Of a DNA stretch of 64,000 bases, positions 34,702 through 42,553 are shown in pieces (position 1 is the stretch's first letter; each line of letters opens with the position of its first letter). Under the pieces are notes generated by a model. It saw only the letters and a list, made by a program, of their open reading frames with translations. It did not search any database and was not told the DNA's origin. The position numbers and the translations under genes were made by a program. Source of the DNA: Halobacillus halophilus (GTDB lineage: Bacteria > Bacillota > Bacilli > Bacillales > Halobacillaceae); assembly GCF_020171985.1 (NCBI RefSeq), contig NZ_JAIVAL010000004.1, forward strand, positions 186,001 to 250,000. Reading direction: 5' to 3'.

Positions 34702-35472
34702 TCAGCAAGGATCGTTAGTAGTGGAGGCGACTCGTATTTGTTGGTTTTGCAATACTTTTAAGCGTATATCCAACACCATTTTTTCTTCTACTTTTGTGAA
34801 ACACCCTTCGTTAAAAGGAGCAGGACCATGAAGAGGCAATCGATCCAGGGCTTCATCCCATTCAATAATCTTGCTGGAAACTAATTCACAATAGGCAAGC
34901 TCATTATAGAACTGGGAGCTCTCCTGGTGAAATTGAGAGAGATCACTGGATAACAATTGATCTTTTTCCGGGTACCCTGAAGGTAGAGACTTCGATACGG
35001 CAAAGTCAAACTCCTGACGGTCATTTAGCTGAGGCATTACCGGCATAGAAAGAAAATCCTGAATTTCTGTTACACAATCAAAAGGAATATCTACGGTATA
35101 AGAATGCAAATCAGAAGCTACTGATTTATGTGTACTATGTTCAATATCATGACACGGACTGGCATATTGGATGTTCTTTCGCACAAACCCTTTAACAAAT
35201 AGTTTATGAGTCGGAAGCAACAATCTACATTGAGTAAGGATGACTCGTTTCTTAATATCTTTAATTTCTAGTACTGGTTCTGGAAAAGTTATGGTTTCAT
35301 CTATATTTATCTGTAAATCAAGTTCTGCCAGAACCACGGGAACTTTGGTAAAGATCTTTCCAATACTGACGCTTGGTGTAATGGGTTGGTTTTGACAGGA
35401 GTTGATCGTGGAAGACCCCTTACACTCATAATGATGGGAATCCTTGTGTAAATCTTTGTGTGAATCAGTCAT
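34702..35472 (-). CDS. Exosporium/spore-surface-like protein (CsxC-like), paralogue 2
   Basis: A 256-residue protein closely related to the 258-aa protein upstream. Shared blocks are VSIGKIFTKVPVVLAELDLQ, EIKDIKKRVILTQCRLLLP, KGFVRKNIQYASPC, FPEKDQLLSSDLSQFHQ-like and a conserved YCELVSSKIIEWDEALDR. The N-terminus is His/Lys/Ser-rich with few cysteines. GAGGAGG precedes the ATG. A sigma-K-like promoter sits 28-36 bases upstream, fitting late mother-cell expression. Surface or exosporium location is inferred. Confidence 0.6.
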   Translation of the reverse strand: MTDSHKDLHKDSHHYECKGSSTINSCQNQPITPSVSIGKIFTKVPVVLAELDLQINIDETITFPEPVLEIKDIKKRVILTQCRLLLPTHKLFVKGFVRKNIQYASPCHDIEHSTHKSVASDLHSYTVDIPFDCVTEIQDFLSMPVMPQLNDRQEFDFAVSKSLPSGYPEKDQLLSSDLSQFHQESSQFYNELAYCELVSSKIIEWDEALDRLPLHGPAPFNEGCFTKVEEKMVLDIRLKVLQNQQIRVASTTNDPC

Positions 35473-35499
35473 TTGATTGCCTCCTCAAAAATTATAGTA

Positions 35500-35530
35500 C
35501 ATCGTATGTGGGGCAGATCACTGTGTTTGG
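35500..35530 (-). promoter_or_regulatory. Candidate sigma-K promoter for paralogue 2
   Basis: On the minus strand, AC followed 16 bases later by CATACGATG (35500-35508 on the plus strand as CATCGTATG) fits the late mother-cell pattern AC-N16-CATANNNT. Transcription would begin about 20 bases before the ATG, just upstream of the ribosome site. Confidence 0.45.
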
Positions 35531-35692
35531 GCGAAAGTCTGAATTCTAATTAGGTGTATAGGCTTTAGCCCTTGAATTGAAAGGAATTATTTGGAGATAT
35601 TTTTTTACACTACTTGTCCATCACTGCCAGGCGTTAAATGCTCGCCTTTAATAGCTTATTTGAATGTTACAGCTGGATTAAAATAAGAGTAA

Positions 35693-35733
35693 TAAAAAAA
35701 CCACCATCCTTAACAAGTCTAAGGATGGTGGGT
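35693..35733 (-). terminator. Terminator after paralogue 1
   Basis: CCACCATCCTTA (35701-35712) pairs with TAAGGATGGTGG (35720-35731), followed by seven T on the minus strand, seven bases past the stop at 35740. Confidence 0.9.
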
Positions 35734-35739
35734 TTTGGG

Positions 35740-36516
35740 TTAACCGGCTGTAATTTGAACTTGTTGTTCTTGTAAAATGCTCACTGTAAACGTAACCATC
35801 ATTTTTTCAACTACGTGATGGAAGTGACCTTCTTCTACAGGACTGTGACCGTAGTCATAGTGATGAGAATGTCTGTCTGTAGCTTCATCCCATTCTAGTA
35901 TTTCATGTCTCAACAATTCACAATAAGGAAGAGCATTGTAGGCTGCTGTACTAGTCTGGTGGAACTGGGAAATATCACTGGAAAGAAACTTATCTTTTTC
36001 AGGGAAGCCTTTTCCAAGGTCCTGAGCTCTGAAGAAGTCGAACTCGCTGCGCGTATTCGTAACAGGCAATTGAGCAGGTGAATCAAGAGTTACACTTGTC
36101 ATACACTCAAATGGAACTTTCACCGTTAATGATTTCAGTTCTGAAGATACGCATTCTCCAGCTTCATTGTAACAAGGTGAAGCATATTGAATGTTTTTGC
36201 GTACATACCCTTTAATAAATAATGGGAATGGTCCAGTGGAAAATTGTTCACCATTGGCAGTCCCAGTCATCAGACGGCACTGAAGAATAACAACTCTTTT
36301 CTTAATGTCCTTAATCTCTGAAACGGGATGCGGGAACTTAATGTTAGCCACCATATGCGTAGTGATATTGAAATCTCCTAAGTTAACCGGAATTCTAACT
36401 AATCGCGTACCTGCAGGTGTAACAGGGGTGTCCGCTTCCTCATTCATACATTGTTCAATAGAGGCGGACGTATTAAGGTTTACACAATTGTGGTAGTGAT
36501 GTTCTTTATTACTCAC
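35740..36516 (-). CDS. Exosporium/spore-surface-like protein (CsxC-like), paralogue 1
   Basis: A 258-residue protein. The N-terminus is HHYHNCVNLNTSASIEQCMN. The core is a beta-rich domain with TRLVRIPVNLGDFNITTHMV, EIKDIKKRVVILQCRLM, KGYVRKNIQYASPCYNEAGE and KFLSSDISQFHQTSTAAYN, then a His-rich tail (HSHHYDYGHSP). I recognise the pattern as CsxC/SPOCS-like spore-surface proteins, from memory. The GTG at 36516 has AAAGGAGG seven bases upstream. The ATG at 36576 would read through that site. A CATAGAATA sigma-K-like -10 lies upstream. Confidence 0.6.
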   Translation of the reverse strand: MSNKEHHYHNCVNLNTSASIEQCMNEEADTPVTPAGTRLVRIPVNLGDFNITTHMVANIKFPHPVSEIKDIKKRVVILQCRLMTGTANGEQFSTGPFPLFIKGYVRKNIQYASPCYNEAGECVSSELKSLTVKVPFECMTSVTLDSPAQLPVTNTRSEFDFFRAQDLGKGFPEKDKFLSSDISQFHQTSTAAYNALPYCELLRHEILEWDEATDRHSHHYDYGHSPVEEGHFHHVVEKMMVTFTVSILQEQQVQITAG

Positions 36517-36547
36517 TTTTTTTCCTCCTTTAATTTTTACCTCACTG

Positions 36548-36556
36548 TATTCTATG
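36548..36556 (-). promoter_or_regulatory. Possible sigma-K -10 element for paralogue 1
   Basis: Read on the minus strand, CATAGAATA matches CATANNNTA. No clear AC lies at the -35 distance, so only the -10 supports it. The leader would be about 25 bases with the ribosome site inside. Confidence 0.35.
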
Positions 36557-36729
36557 CATTTCAATCTGCTAAGCATAGTTAGATGAATCAGTCAAAACGT
36601 GGAATTTAATAGGAATGATAGATAGTAATAGAAAATGATCTACAGCTTTGGTTTTTTAAGAAGTTTTAATTGTACGCGCACTCTCCCCCGCCCAGTTGGC
36701 ATAGGCTAGCCCATCAGGAGGTCGATTAA

Positions 36730-37908
36730 ATGACGCGAAATAACATCTTTGCGGTTGACTTAGGAAACAGCTGGTATAAGGTTATGGCTTCAGATGATGG
36801 AGAACTGGTGGAATACCAATTACCTAACGCACTTGCCTTGTTTGATGAAGAATTTTACGAAAAACCATACGATGAAGAAGATGTCAATTTTGAGGAAAAT
36901 TTAATCGTGGAAATTAAAAGCCATGCCATCACTGACAGGCGTGAAATATACTACATCGGCAAATCAGCCATGAAACAGCGGAATGTCAGTCTTACTTCGT
37001 TTAACAACCAAAAAATTGATGAAGATCGTACTTATATCCTTTTACATTCGATAGCTGCTTATCACGCCTTGATCTCTCATCCTTCTAACGGCGAAATTAA
37101 TTACCATATTGACCAGTTAGCTGTGTCTCTTCCGACCACCCAGTATAAAGAGAAAAAGGATGTATTCAAGGAACGCTTAAAGGGTGTCCATACTGTCATA
37201 TTCCATAAAGTCCCCGGGATGCTTGAACCAAAAGAAGTAGCTGTTAAAGTGCATATTGAAGATGTCATTGTAGGTGCTGAGGGGGCCCTCGCCTACCTGA
37301 GTTTGACACGCGACCCTTCTTCTTTAAAAGTTAAAAATGATTCACTGGCCAAAGACTCACAAAAAGGAATCATAATCGGCGATTTAGGCGGCGATTCCGT
37401 TGACTTTGTAGGGATTAAAAACGGTAAACCTGTAGCATCTGTGGAAGGTGAGCAGTTTGGAATTAATCAATTTCTAGATAATATCATTCAAAAAGTCAGT
37501 AAAAATGAACTCTACAAGTTTAATTCACGGTCAGAGCTTGAGGAAAAACTAGCGGCTGGACAGTCGGAATGGTATGTAGAACCTTTTGCCGGCGTAAAAA
37601 AAGATATAAGTAAATATATTATGCCCCAGCTCAAATCGATGGCCATTAAATATTTAGAACACTTTGACCGGGTACGAAGCAGTTCAAACGAAATTAAGGG
37701 AGCTGTAAGATATATTGCTGTAGGAGGAGCCGCTGACATTGCACAACGACAAATTAAAGAAGCAGCTGTTAAATGGAGTGAGCGCGGACGTCCGATTGAC
37801 TTACTTTTCCCGGAAGATATGGTTAAGTTAAATGTTCAAGGATTAATGATCCTTGCAAAAATGAGTCTGCTCAGTAAGGAAAAGGAATATGCGACCGCAA
37901 AAAAATAG
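36730..37908 (+). CDS. ParM/StbA-like actin ATPase
   Basis: A 392-residue actin-fold protein. Phosphate-1 loop: NIFAVDLGNSWYKVM. Phosphate-2 loop: GIIIGDLGGDSVDFVGI near residue 220. Adenosine loop: VRYIAVGGAADIAQR near 330. These are the actin/Hsp70/ParM nucleotide-site motifs, and the closest kind is plasmid-segregation actins (ParM, Alp7A). Such filaments push or pull DNA or other cargo. GGAGG lies nine bases upstream. A small downstream gene starts 12 bases later, as in parMR-type operons. Here the pair sits among spore-surface genes, with no replication or plasmid gene nearby. Confidence 0.8.
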   Translation: MTRNNIFAVDLGNSWYKVMASDDGELVEYQLPNALALFDEEFYEKPYDEEDVNFEENLIVEIKSHAITDRREIYYIGKSAMKQRNVSLTSFNNQKIDEDRTYILLHSIAAYHALISHPSNGEINYHIDQLAVSLPTTQYKEKKDVFKERLKGVHTVIFHKVPGMLEPKEVAVKVHIEDVIVGAEGALAYLSLTRDPSSLKVKNDSLAKDSQKGIIIGDLGGDSVDFVGIKNGKPVASVEGEQFGINQFLDNIIQKVSKNELYKFNSRSELEEKLAAGQSEWYVEPFAGVKKDISKYIMPQLKSMAIKYLEHFDRVRSSSNEIKGAVRYIAVGGAADIAQRQIKEAAVKWSERGRPIDLLFPEDMVKLNVQGLMILAKMSLLSKEKEYATAKK

Positions 37909-37920
37909 AGGGTGAAGAAA

Positions 37921-38292
37921 ATGTCAAGAATATACAGAGATTATTTTAATCAAACTGTTCTAACTATTCCTGACAGTTTTATTGATGTTAAGACAGGAGA
38001 AACACGTCTTGTTTCTCCTTCCATCATTGAGCAGCTTGAGTACCATTCCAGGAATAATACTCTTCAGCACTTTATCATTTCAGCTCTTACAAGTTATTTA
38101 AGTGCAACTCCAGGTCACCAGGGTCCTGGCGACGAAGTATTGCAGGAATTATTAGAAATAAAAAGAATGCTTAGAGCAGGGAATAGTGGAAATCCTAACA
38201 CTGGTATGAACTCTGCTAGAGATACGCGGTTTTCAGCAGGGGAAGTAGGATCTAAGGAAATCGAAGATATTTTAGAAGCATTTGGAGGATAA
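37921..38292 (+). CDS. Small partner of the ParM-like actin, ParR-like position
   Basis: A 123-residue protein starting MSRIYRDYFNQTVLTIPDSF. The middle (IIEQLEYHSRNNTLQHFIISALTSYL) could be a short helical DNA-binding or oligomerising part. The C-terminal third is polar with an acidic helix end (SKEIEDILEAFGG). I do not recognise a named family. ParR/AlpR-like function is inferred only from position and size. The ATG at 37921 has GAGGGTGA upstream; the GTG at 37912 lies inside that site. A terminator follows. Confidence 0.6.
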   Translation: MSRIYRDYFNQTVLTIPDSFIDVKTGETRLVSPSIIEQLEYHSRNNTLQHFIISALTSYLSATPGHQGPGDEVLQELLEIKRMLRAGNSGNPNTGMNSARDTRFSAGEVGSKEIEDILEAFGG

Positions 38293-38307
38293 GTATCTAG
38301 TCTCTAT

Positions 38308-38344
38308 GTAAGAAGGTAGCCTGGAAAGGATTACCTTCTTTTTT
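38308..38344 (+). terminator. Terminator of the ParM-like operon
   Basis: AAGAAGGTA (38310-38318) pairs with TACCTTCTT (38332-38340), with TTTTTT continuing, 18 bases after the stop. Confidence 0.85.
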
Positions 38345-38365
38345 GCTTTTTACTATAATGATTAT

Positions 38366-38944
38366 TTAGTGACGTAAATGGATGGCTGGCAGGCAGGTAA
38401 TCGAACAGAAGCATGACAAATCGACCGTAATACATATCCCAGTGCCTGTTAAGTCGTCCACCTCTTTATGGTCGATCTGACCACAAGCCGAATGATCAGC
38501 TTTACTATGGCACTTCTCCCCTTGGTCCTTAGCATGCTTCAGGTCTGACTTGAAAACGAGTAATTCGAGAACAGCACAATCTTTTTCGATGTCTTTAACC
38601 TTGAAAATAAAAGAATTTACACATTTGAACTTTGTTTTCTTCGAGTGACAGTGATAAGTGGTGACCCCTGTACCTTTATAAGGTTCACACCCACAATACA
38701 AAATAAATGGAATTGTGTTTTTCCTGACTTTCCTCTCCCCTAGTAAGTCTTCTATAGACTGCTTACAGGACGAGTGGCAGCCATTATCTTTGTCTGCTTT
38801 CTTTTGAGCGGCCAGTATAGCCTCCAATACATCGGAAACGCAATTTTCATAGTGCTTACCTTTTTTATGATAGCCGCAATCTTTTTTATAATCGTCTTTC
38901 CAATCATGATCATAACTTTCATATTTATAATCTTTAAAACACAT
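38366..38944 (-). CDS. Spore coat protein, CotY/CotZ (ExsY-like) family
   Basis: A 192-residue, cysteine-rich protein matching CotY/CotZ: NCVSDVLEAILAAQKKADKD and CHSSCKQSIEDLLG in the first half, then NTIPFILYCGCEPYKGTG, and at the end GICITVDLSCFCSITCLPAI. These proteins form disulfide-linked sheets in the outer coat crust or exosporium. The first 33 residues are unusual, rich in Lys, Asp, Tyr and His. GGAG is 13 bases before the ATG, somewhat far. The neighbouring exosporium-like genes support a spore-surface island. Confidence 0.85.
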   Translation of the reverse strand: MCFKDYKYESYDHDWKDDYKKDCGYHKKGKHYENCVSDVLEAILAAQKKADKDNGCHSSCKQSIEDLLGERKVRKNTIPFILYCGCEPYKGTGVTTYHCHSKKTKFKCVNSFIFKVKDIEKDCAVLELLVFKSDLKHAKDQGEKCHSKADHSACGQIDHKEVDDLTGTGICITVDLSCFCSITCLPAIHLRH

Positions 38945-39123
38945 AATTGTTTTCTCACTCCTTCAAAGGTTTAAGATAGTATACGCTGAAGAATCTACTT
39001 CGCGTAATAACTATGCCTACCAGGAATGAAAAAACAGCTTTCAGACTCCACAAGCCTGTTTATGGTTTCCCTTCTTAATAGGTTATCTCTCATACCTCCC
39101 ACGTGAATGAAAGTGTAGCAAAT

Positions 39124-40380
39124 CTATGCATAGTGACCGCCGATTTTCTTGCTTCGCTCGATGGTGATGCCACCGCTTGTATAACTGCTCGCTCTAAGGA
39201 CAGCTGTAGAACCGTATTCATCACGAATCCGGTCCATAACGTCCGCTAAATCTTTCTTCTTAGGTTCGTTATTAAATAAACTGAGTTGAACATCACAGCC
39301 ATCATTCAGGTTGGTTAAAGCCACAGATGCTCGCCGAATCTTACTTTCACCATCGTAAAAACGATGAAAAAGCTTCAAGCATACTTGATACATATCCCCT
39401 GTTATATTAGTCGGAGACTGTACAGACATAGACCGGCTGAACCCCCCTCCTGTTTCACTCGAATATCCTATTCCCAAATGAACCGTCCGGCCTTCCTTGT
39501 CATCGGCTCTTGCCCTGCGGCAAGCTTCCTCGCATAAATCAAGCAGGCAGGCATAAATTTCTTCTTTTTCGTAATCTCTTAATAACGTAATTCCGTGACC
39601 ATAAGATTTCTGCTCTGTCTTCACAAATTCTCCATACACAGGACTCAGGTCAATCCCCCAGGCGTGCCAGTATAATTGCTCACCCATGATACCAAAATTT
39701 TTCTTCAGATACTTTAAGGGATGGCGCGCTAAGTCCCCAAGCGTCAAAATACCCATTCGGTTTAAGTTTTTGGTCATTCTTGATCCAATTCCCCACACAT
39801 CATGAATATCACATGGCCATAGCTTTGCTTCTACGTCTTCGTACCGGCATTCTGCAATTCCGTCTTCTGCCTTTTTTGCATGAATGTCCATAACGACCTT
39901 GGCCAGAAATTTGTTATCCCCAATCCCAATCACAGATTCTATACCGAATTGCTCTCTTATCTCAAATTGAAGCATATGAGCGATTTCATATGGGTTTCCA
40001 TAAAGCTTATTCAAGCCATTAATGGTGACCCACAATTCGTCCACCGAGTACACATGAATAGCCTGCTGAGGCACATAATTCCTGATCATTTTGGTGATTT
40101 CCACAGATACCTCGAGGTAATCTCCCATGTGCGCAGGTGCAATAATCAGGCTGGGATCGTCGGGCAGTTCAAAATACCTGCTGACGTTACTGATTCCATA
40201 CCTCTGTTTCAGCGTGGGGGAAGCAGCGAGAACAATACTACCTCTTCGCGTAGTATCCCCCACCACCGCCAATAATGCTTTTTTAGGGTCTAGTCCTCTT
40301 TTCATACATTCCACACTTGCGTAAAAACTGCGCATATCAATACAAAGCACATCGTTTCGCGGATATCCTTGATAATCCAC
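39124..40380 (-). CDS. Y-family DNA polymerase, UvrX/YqjW-like
   Basis: A 418-residue translesion polymerase. Active-site residues are in VLCIDMRSFYASVE and HVYSVDELWVTI (the SxDE acidic pair). A helix-hairpin-helix region follows (WGIGSRMTKNLNRMGILTLG), then the little finger, and the family-typical end KIGGHYA. It resembles B. subtilis UvrX and YqjW. The start is taken at the GTG at 40380 (GGAG eight bases upstream); two more GTG codons lie just before it. A strong promoter and a LexA box are directly upstream, so SOS induction is expected. Confidence 0.88.
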   Translation of the reverse strand: MDYQGYPRNDVLCIDMRSFYASVECMKRGLDPKKALLAVVGDTTRRGSIVLAASPTLKQRYGISNVSRYFELPDDPSLIIAPAHMGDYLEVSVEITKMIRNYVPQQAIHVYSVDELWVTINGLNKLYGNPYEIAHMLQFEIREQFGIESVIGIGDNKFLAKVVMDIHAKKAEDGIAECRYEDVEAKLWPCDIHDVWGIGSRMTKNLNRMGILTLGDLARHPLKYLKKNFGIMGEQLYWHAWGIDLSPVYGEFVKTEQKSYGHGITLLRDYEKEEIYACLLDLCEEACRRARADDKEGRTVHLGIGYSSETGGGFSRSMSVQSPTNITGDMYQVCLKLFHRFYDGESKIRRASVALTNLNDGCDVQLSLFNNEPKKKDLADVMDRIRDEYGSTAVLRASSYTSGGITIERSKKIGGHYA

Positions 40381-40395
40381 TCTCACCACTCCACA

Positions 40396-40409
40396 CGAAC
40401 GTTTGTTCT
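40396..40409. promoter_or_regulatory. LexA (DinR) box
   Basis: CGAACGTTTGTTCT matches the Gram-positive LexA consensus CGAACNNNNGTTCG at all but the last base. It overlaps the transcription start predicted from the -10 at 40411-40416. Confidence 0.85.
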
Positions 40410-40410
40410 T

Positions 40411-40439
40411 ATTATAAGGAAATATTATGATGATGTAAA
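40411..40439 (-). promoter_or_regulatory. Sigma-A promoter of the Y-family polymerase
   Basis: On the minus strand: TTTACA (40434-40439), exactly 17 bases, TATAAT (40411-40416). The LexA box lies immediately downstream. Confidence 0.8.
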
Positions 40440-40649
40440 GAATTCTAATTGACTATATATTTTAGGAGTTCGGCCATTCTTGTTTATATAATAAACATGC
40501 AGCAGAAAAGATTCTTACTTATTTTAAACATTTGATGCTTTTTTACACACTAAGGAGACGAATAAAAGCACCAGCGCCAGTTATGAAGTCCGTTCGCCAC
40601 CTATTGTCAAAGTAAAGAAAATCAGATACTATTATAGTTACTGAAAAAG

Positions 40650-40661
40650 GCAAACGGTTGC
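40650..40661. promoter_or_regulatory. LacI-family operator, upstream copy
   Basis: GCAAACGGTTGC is a 12-base near palindrome in the LacI/MalR style. It lies 82 bases centre to centre from the 32-base palindrome, which would allow looping by a tetrameric repressor. Confidence 0.45.
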
Positions 40662-40721
40662 ACAAATGGTTACTATTTTTACGTGAAATTAATTCTCTAA
40701 TTGAAAATTATGTGGTGTGAT

Positions 40722-40753
40722 AATTAGTAGTGCAATCGATTGCACTACTAATT
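40722..40753. promoter_or_regulatory. Perfect 32-bp palindromic operator before the alpha-glucosidase gene
   Basis: AATTAGTAGTGCAATC (40722-40737) is followed by its exact reverse complement. The centre TGCAATCGATTGCA is LacI-family style. It ends eight bases before the probable -35 of the glucosidase gene. No T-tract follows, so it is not a terminator. Confidence 0.65.
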
Positions 40754-40760
40754 GCTTTCA

Positions 40761-40789
40761 TTACTCATTCTTTCTTTTTCATGTACAAT
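40761..40789 (+). promoter_or_regulatory. Probable promoter of the alpha-glucosidase gene
   Basis: TTACTC (40761-40766), 17 bases, TACAAT (40784-40789). The -35 is weak, consistent with regulated expression. Confidence 0.45.
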
Positions 40790-40844
40790 AGTTTAAAAGA
40801 ACCTGTCTTCATAGCATTAAATTTAGAAGAAATGAGGGATCGAT

Positions 40845-42506
40845 ATGGAACGTGTTTGGTGGAAGGAAGCTGTAGGTTATCAAGTGTACCCGCGAAGTTT
40901 TCAAGACTCAAATGGAGACGGTATTGGTGATATACAAGGAATGATCGAACGACTCGATTATCTAAAAGATTTAGGCATCGATTTTATTTGGATCTGCCCC
41001 ATGTACAAATCCCCGAAGGACGACAACGGATACGATATCTCCGATTACAGGGATATCCTTGAAGAATTCGGTACAATGGAAAACTTTGACCGGTTATTAA
41101 AAGAAGTTCATAAACGGGATATGAAATTAATCATTGATCTCGTACTCAACCATACCAGCGACGAGCATCCATGGTTCGTTGAGTCGCGTAAGTCTAAAAA
41201 CAACCCCAAACGGGATTGGTATATTTGGCGTGACCCTAAAAACGGAAAAGAACCAAATAACTGGGAGAGTATTTTTGAAGGGTCTGCCTGGGAGTATGAT
41301 GAAGCGTCAGGTCAATATTACCTTCATGTGTTCTCCACTAAGCAGCCGGATCTGAATTGGGAGAATGAAGAAGTACGTGAAGAGTTATATGATACGGTGA
41401 ACTGGTGGCTTGAGAAAGGAATTGATGGCTTCCGTATCGATGCGATCAGCCATATTAAAAAACGTCCGGACCTTCCGGATATGCCAAATCCGGAAGGCGA
41501 AGAATACGTTTCCTCTTTTGATATGCACATGAACCAGGAAGGAATTCACGAGTTCCTTGAGGAGTTTAAAAATAAGACATATGCTAACTACGATGTCATG
41601 ACAGTAGGTGAAGCAAACGGAGTAAGTGCTGAAGAAGCAAATCTCTGGGTCGGTGAAAATGGAAAAATGGATATGGTCTTCCAGTTTGAACACCTGGATC
41701 TCTGGAATAAAGATGGAGATGACAAGCTTGATGTTGTGGGCTTAAAGAAAGCTTTAACACGATGGCAAAAAGCATTGGAAAATGATGGATGGAATGCCTT
41801 GTTCATTGAGAATCACGATAAGGCCCGGGTCGTTTCCACATGGGGAGATGACGAACAGTATTGGAAAGAAAGTGCCACTTCTTTTGGTACGATGTACTTT
41901 TTGATGCAGGGCACTCCGTTTATCTATCAGGGACAGGAAATTGGAATGACCAACGTCGCCTTCCCTTCACTTGAAGATTATGACGATGTTGCGGCCAAAA
42001 ATCTTTATAAAAAGAAGAAAGCTCAGGGAGCCTCTCATAAAGAGATCATGGAGATTCTATGGAGCACCTCCCGTGACAACAGCCGGACGCCGATGCAGTG
42101 GAATGACCAGCCCAGGGCAGGTTTCACAAGTGGAACTCCCTGGATAAAAATTAATCCTAATTACAAGGAAATTAACGTAAAAGACCAGCTTGGACGATCC
42201 GACTCCGTTCTAAACTATTATAAACAGATGATTTCTCTTAAAAAACAGTATCCTCTTTTCACTTATGGAATTTATGATCTACTGTTAGAAGAAGATCCTC
42301 AAATTTATGCTTATACAAGAACACTGGAAACTAAAGTGGCGCTGATTATTACAAACCTAACCTCAGAAGAAGCTGATTTTGAATCAAATTACTCTCTTTC
42401 TAGTGACCATTTAATATTATCAAATTACGACACAGAATCCCACGAGGATATAAAGTCGTTTACTCTCCGCCCTTTTGAGGCAAGAGTGTACATTATGAAT
42501 CAATAA
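40845..42506 (+). CDS. Alpha-glucosidase, GH13 (oligo-1,6-glucosidase/MalL-like)
   Basis: A 553-residue cytoplasmic GH13 enzyme of the oligo-1,6-glucosidase subfamily. The catalytic triad is Asp199 (GFRIDAISH), Glu256 (TVGEANGV) and Asp325 (FIENHDKARV). The residue after the nucleophile is Ala200. Oligo-1,6-glucosidases have Val there, so preference for alpha-1,4 bonds (maltose type) is likely, by family knowledge. A GAGGGATCGAT ribosome site precedes the ATG. The gene stands alone; its presumed LacI-type regulator and sugar transporter are not nearby. Confidence 0.9.
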   Translation: MERVWWKEAVGYQVYPRSFQDSNGDGIGDIQGMIERLDYLKDLGIDFIWICPMYKSPKDDNGYDISDYRDILEEFGTMENFDRLLKEVHKRDMKLIIDLVLNHTSDEHPWFVESRKSKNNPKRDWYIWRDPKNGKEPNNWESIFEGSAWEYDEASGQYYLHVFSTKQPDLNWENEEVREELYDTVNWWLEKGIDGFRIDAISHIKKRPDLPDMPNPEGEEYVSSFDMHMNQEGIHEFLEEFKNKTYANYDVMTVGEANGVSAEEANLWVGENGKMDMVFQFEHLDLWNKDGDDKLDVVGLKKALTRWQKALENDGWNALFIENHDKARVVSTWGDDEQYWKESATSFGTMYFLMQGTPFIYQGQEIGMTNVAFPSLEDYDDVAAKNLYKKKKAQGASHKEIMEILWSTSRDNSRTPMQWNDQPRAGFTSGTPWIKINPNYKEINVKDQLGRSDSVLNYYKQMISLKKQYPLFTYGIYDLLLEEDPQIYAYTRTLETKVALIITNLTSEEADFESNYSLSSDHLILSNYDTESHEDIKSFTLRPFEARVYIMNQ

Positions 42507-42549
42507 ACAAAGAAGAGAGCGAACGTGACGCGTTCACTCTCTTCTTTTC
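42507..42549. terminator. Bidirectional terminator between glucosidase and osmC-like genes
   Basis: AAAGAAGAGAG (42509-42519) pairs with CTCTCTTCTTT (42537-42547), with an inner GAACG/CGTTC stem. Confidence 0.85.
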
Positions 42550-42553
42550 TTTG

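Noticed and set aside
36577-36729. Centromere-like iterons upstream of the ParM-like gene
   Set aside because: Read by eye, no tandem direct repeats are present; only AT-rich sequence and a ribosome site.
35622-36950. Near-identical 22-base strings at about 35622 and 36932 (CCATCACTGMCAGGCGTKAAAT)
   Set aside because: Two mismatches over 22 bases is close to what chance allows in 64 kb, and one copy is inside the coding sequence of the ParM-like gene.
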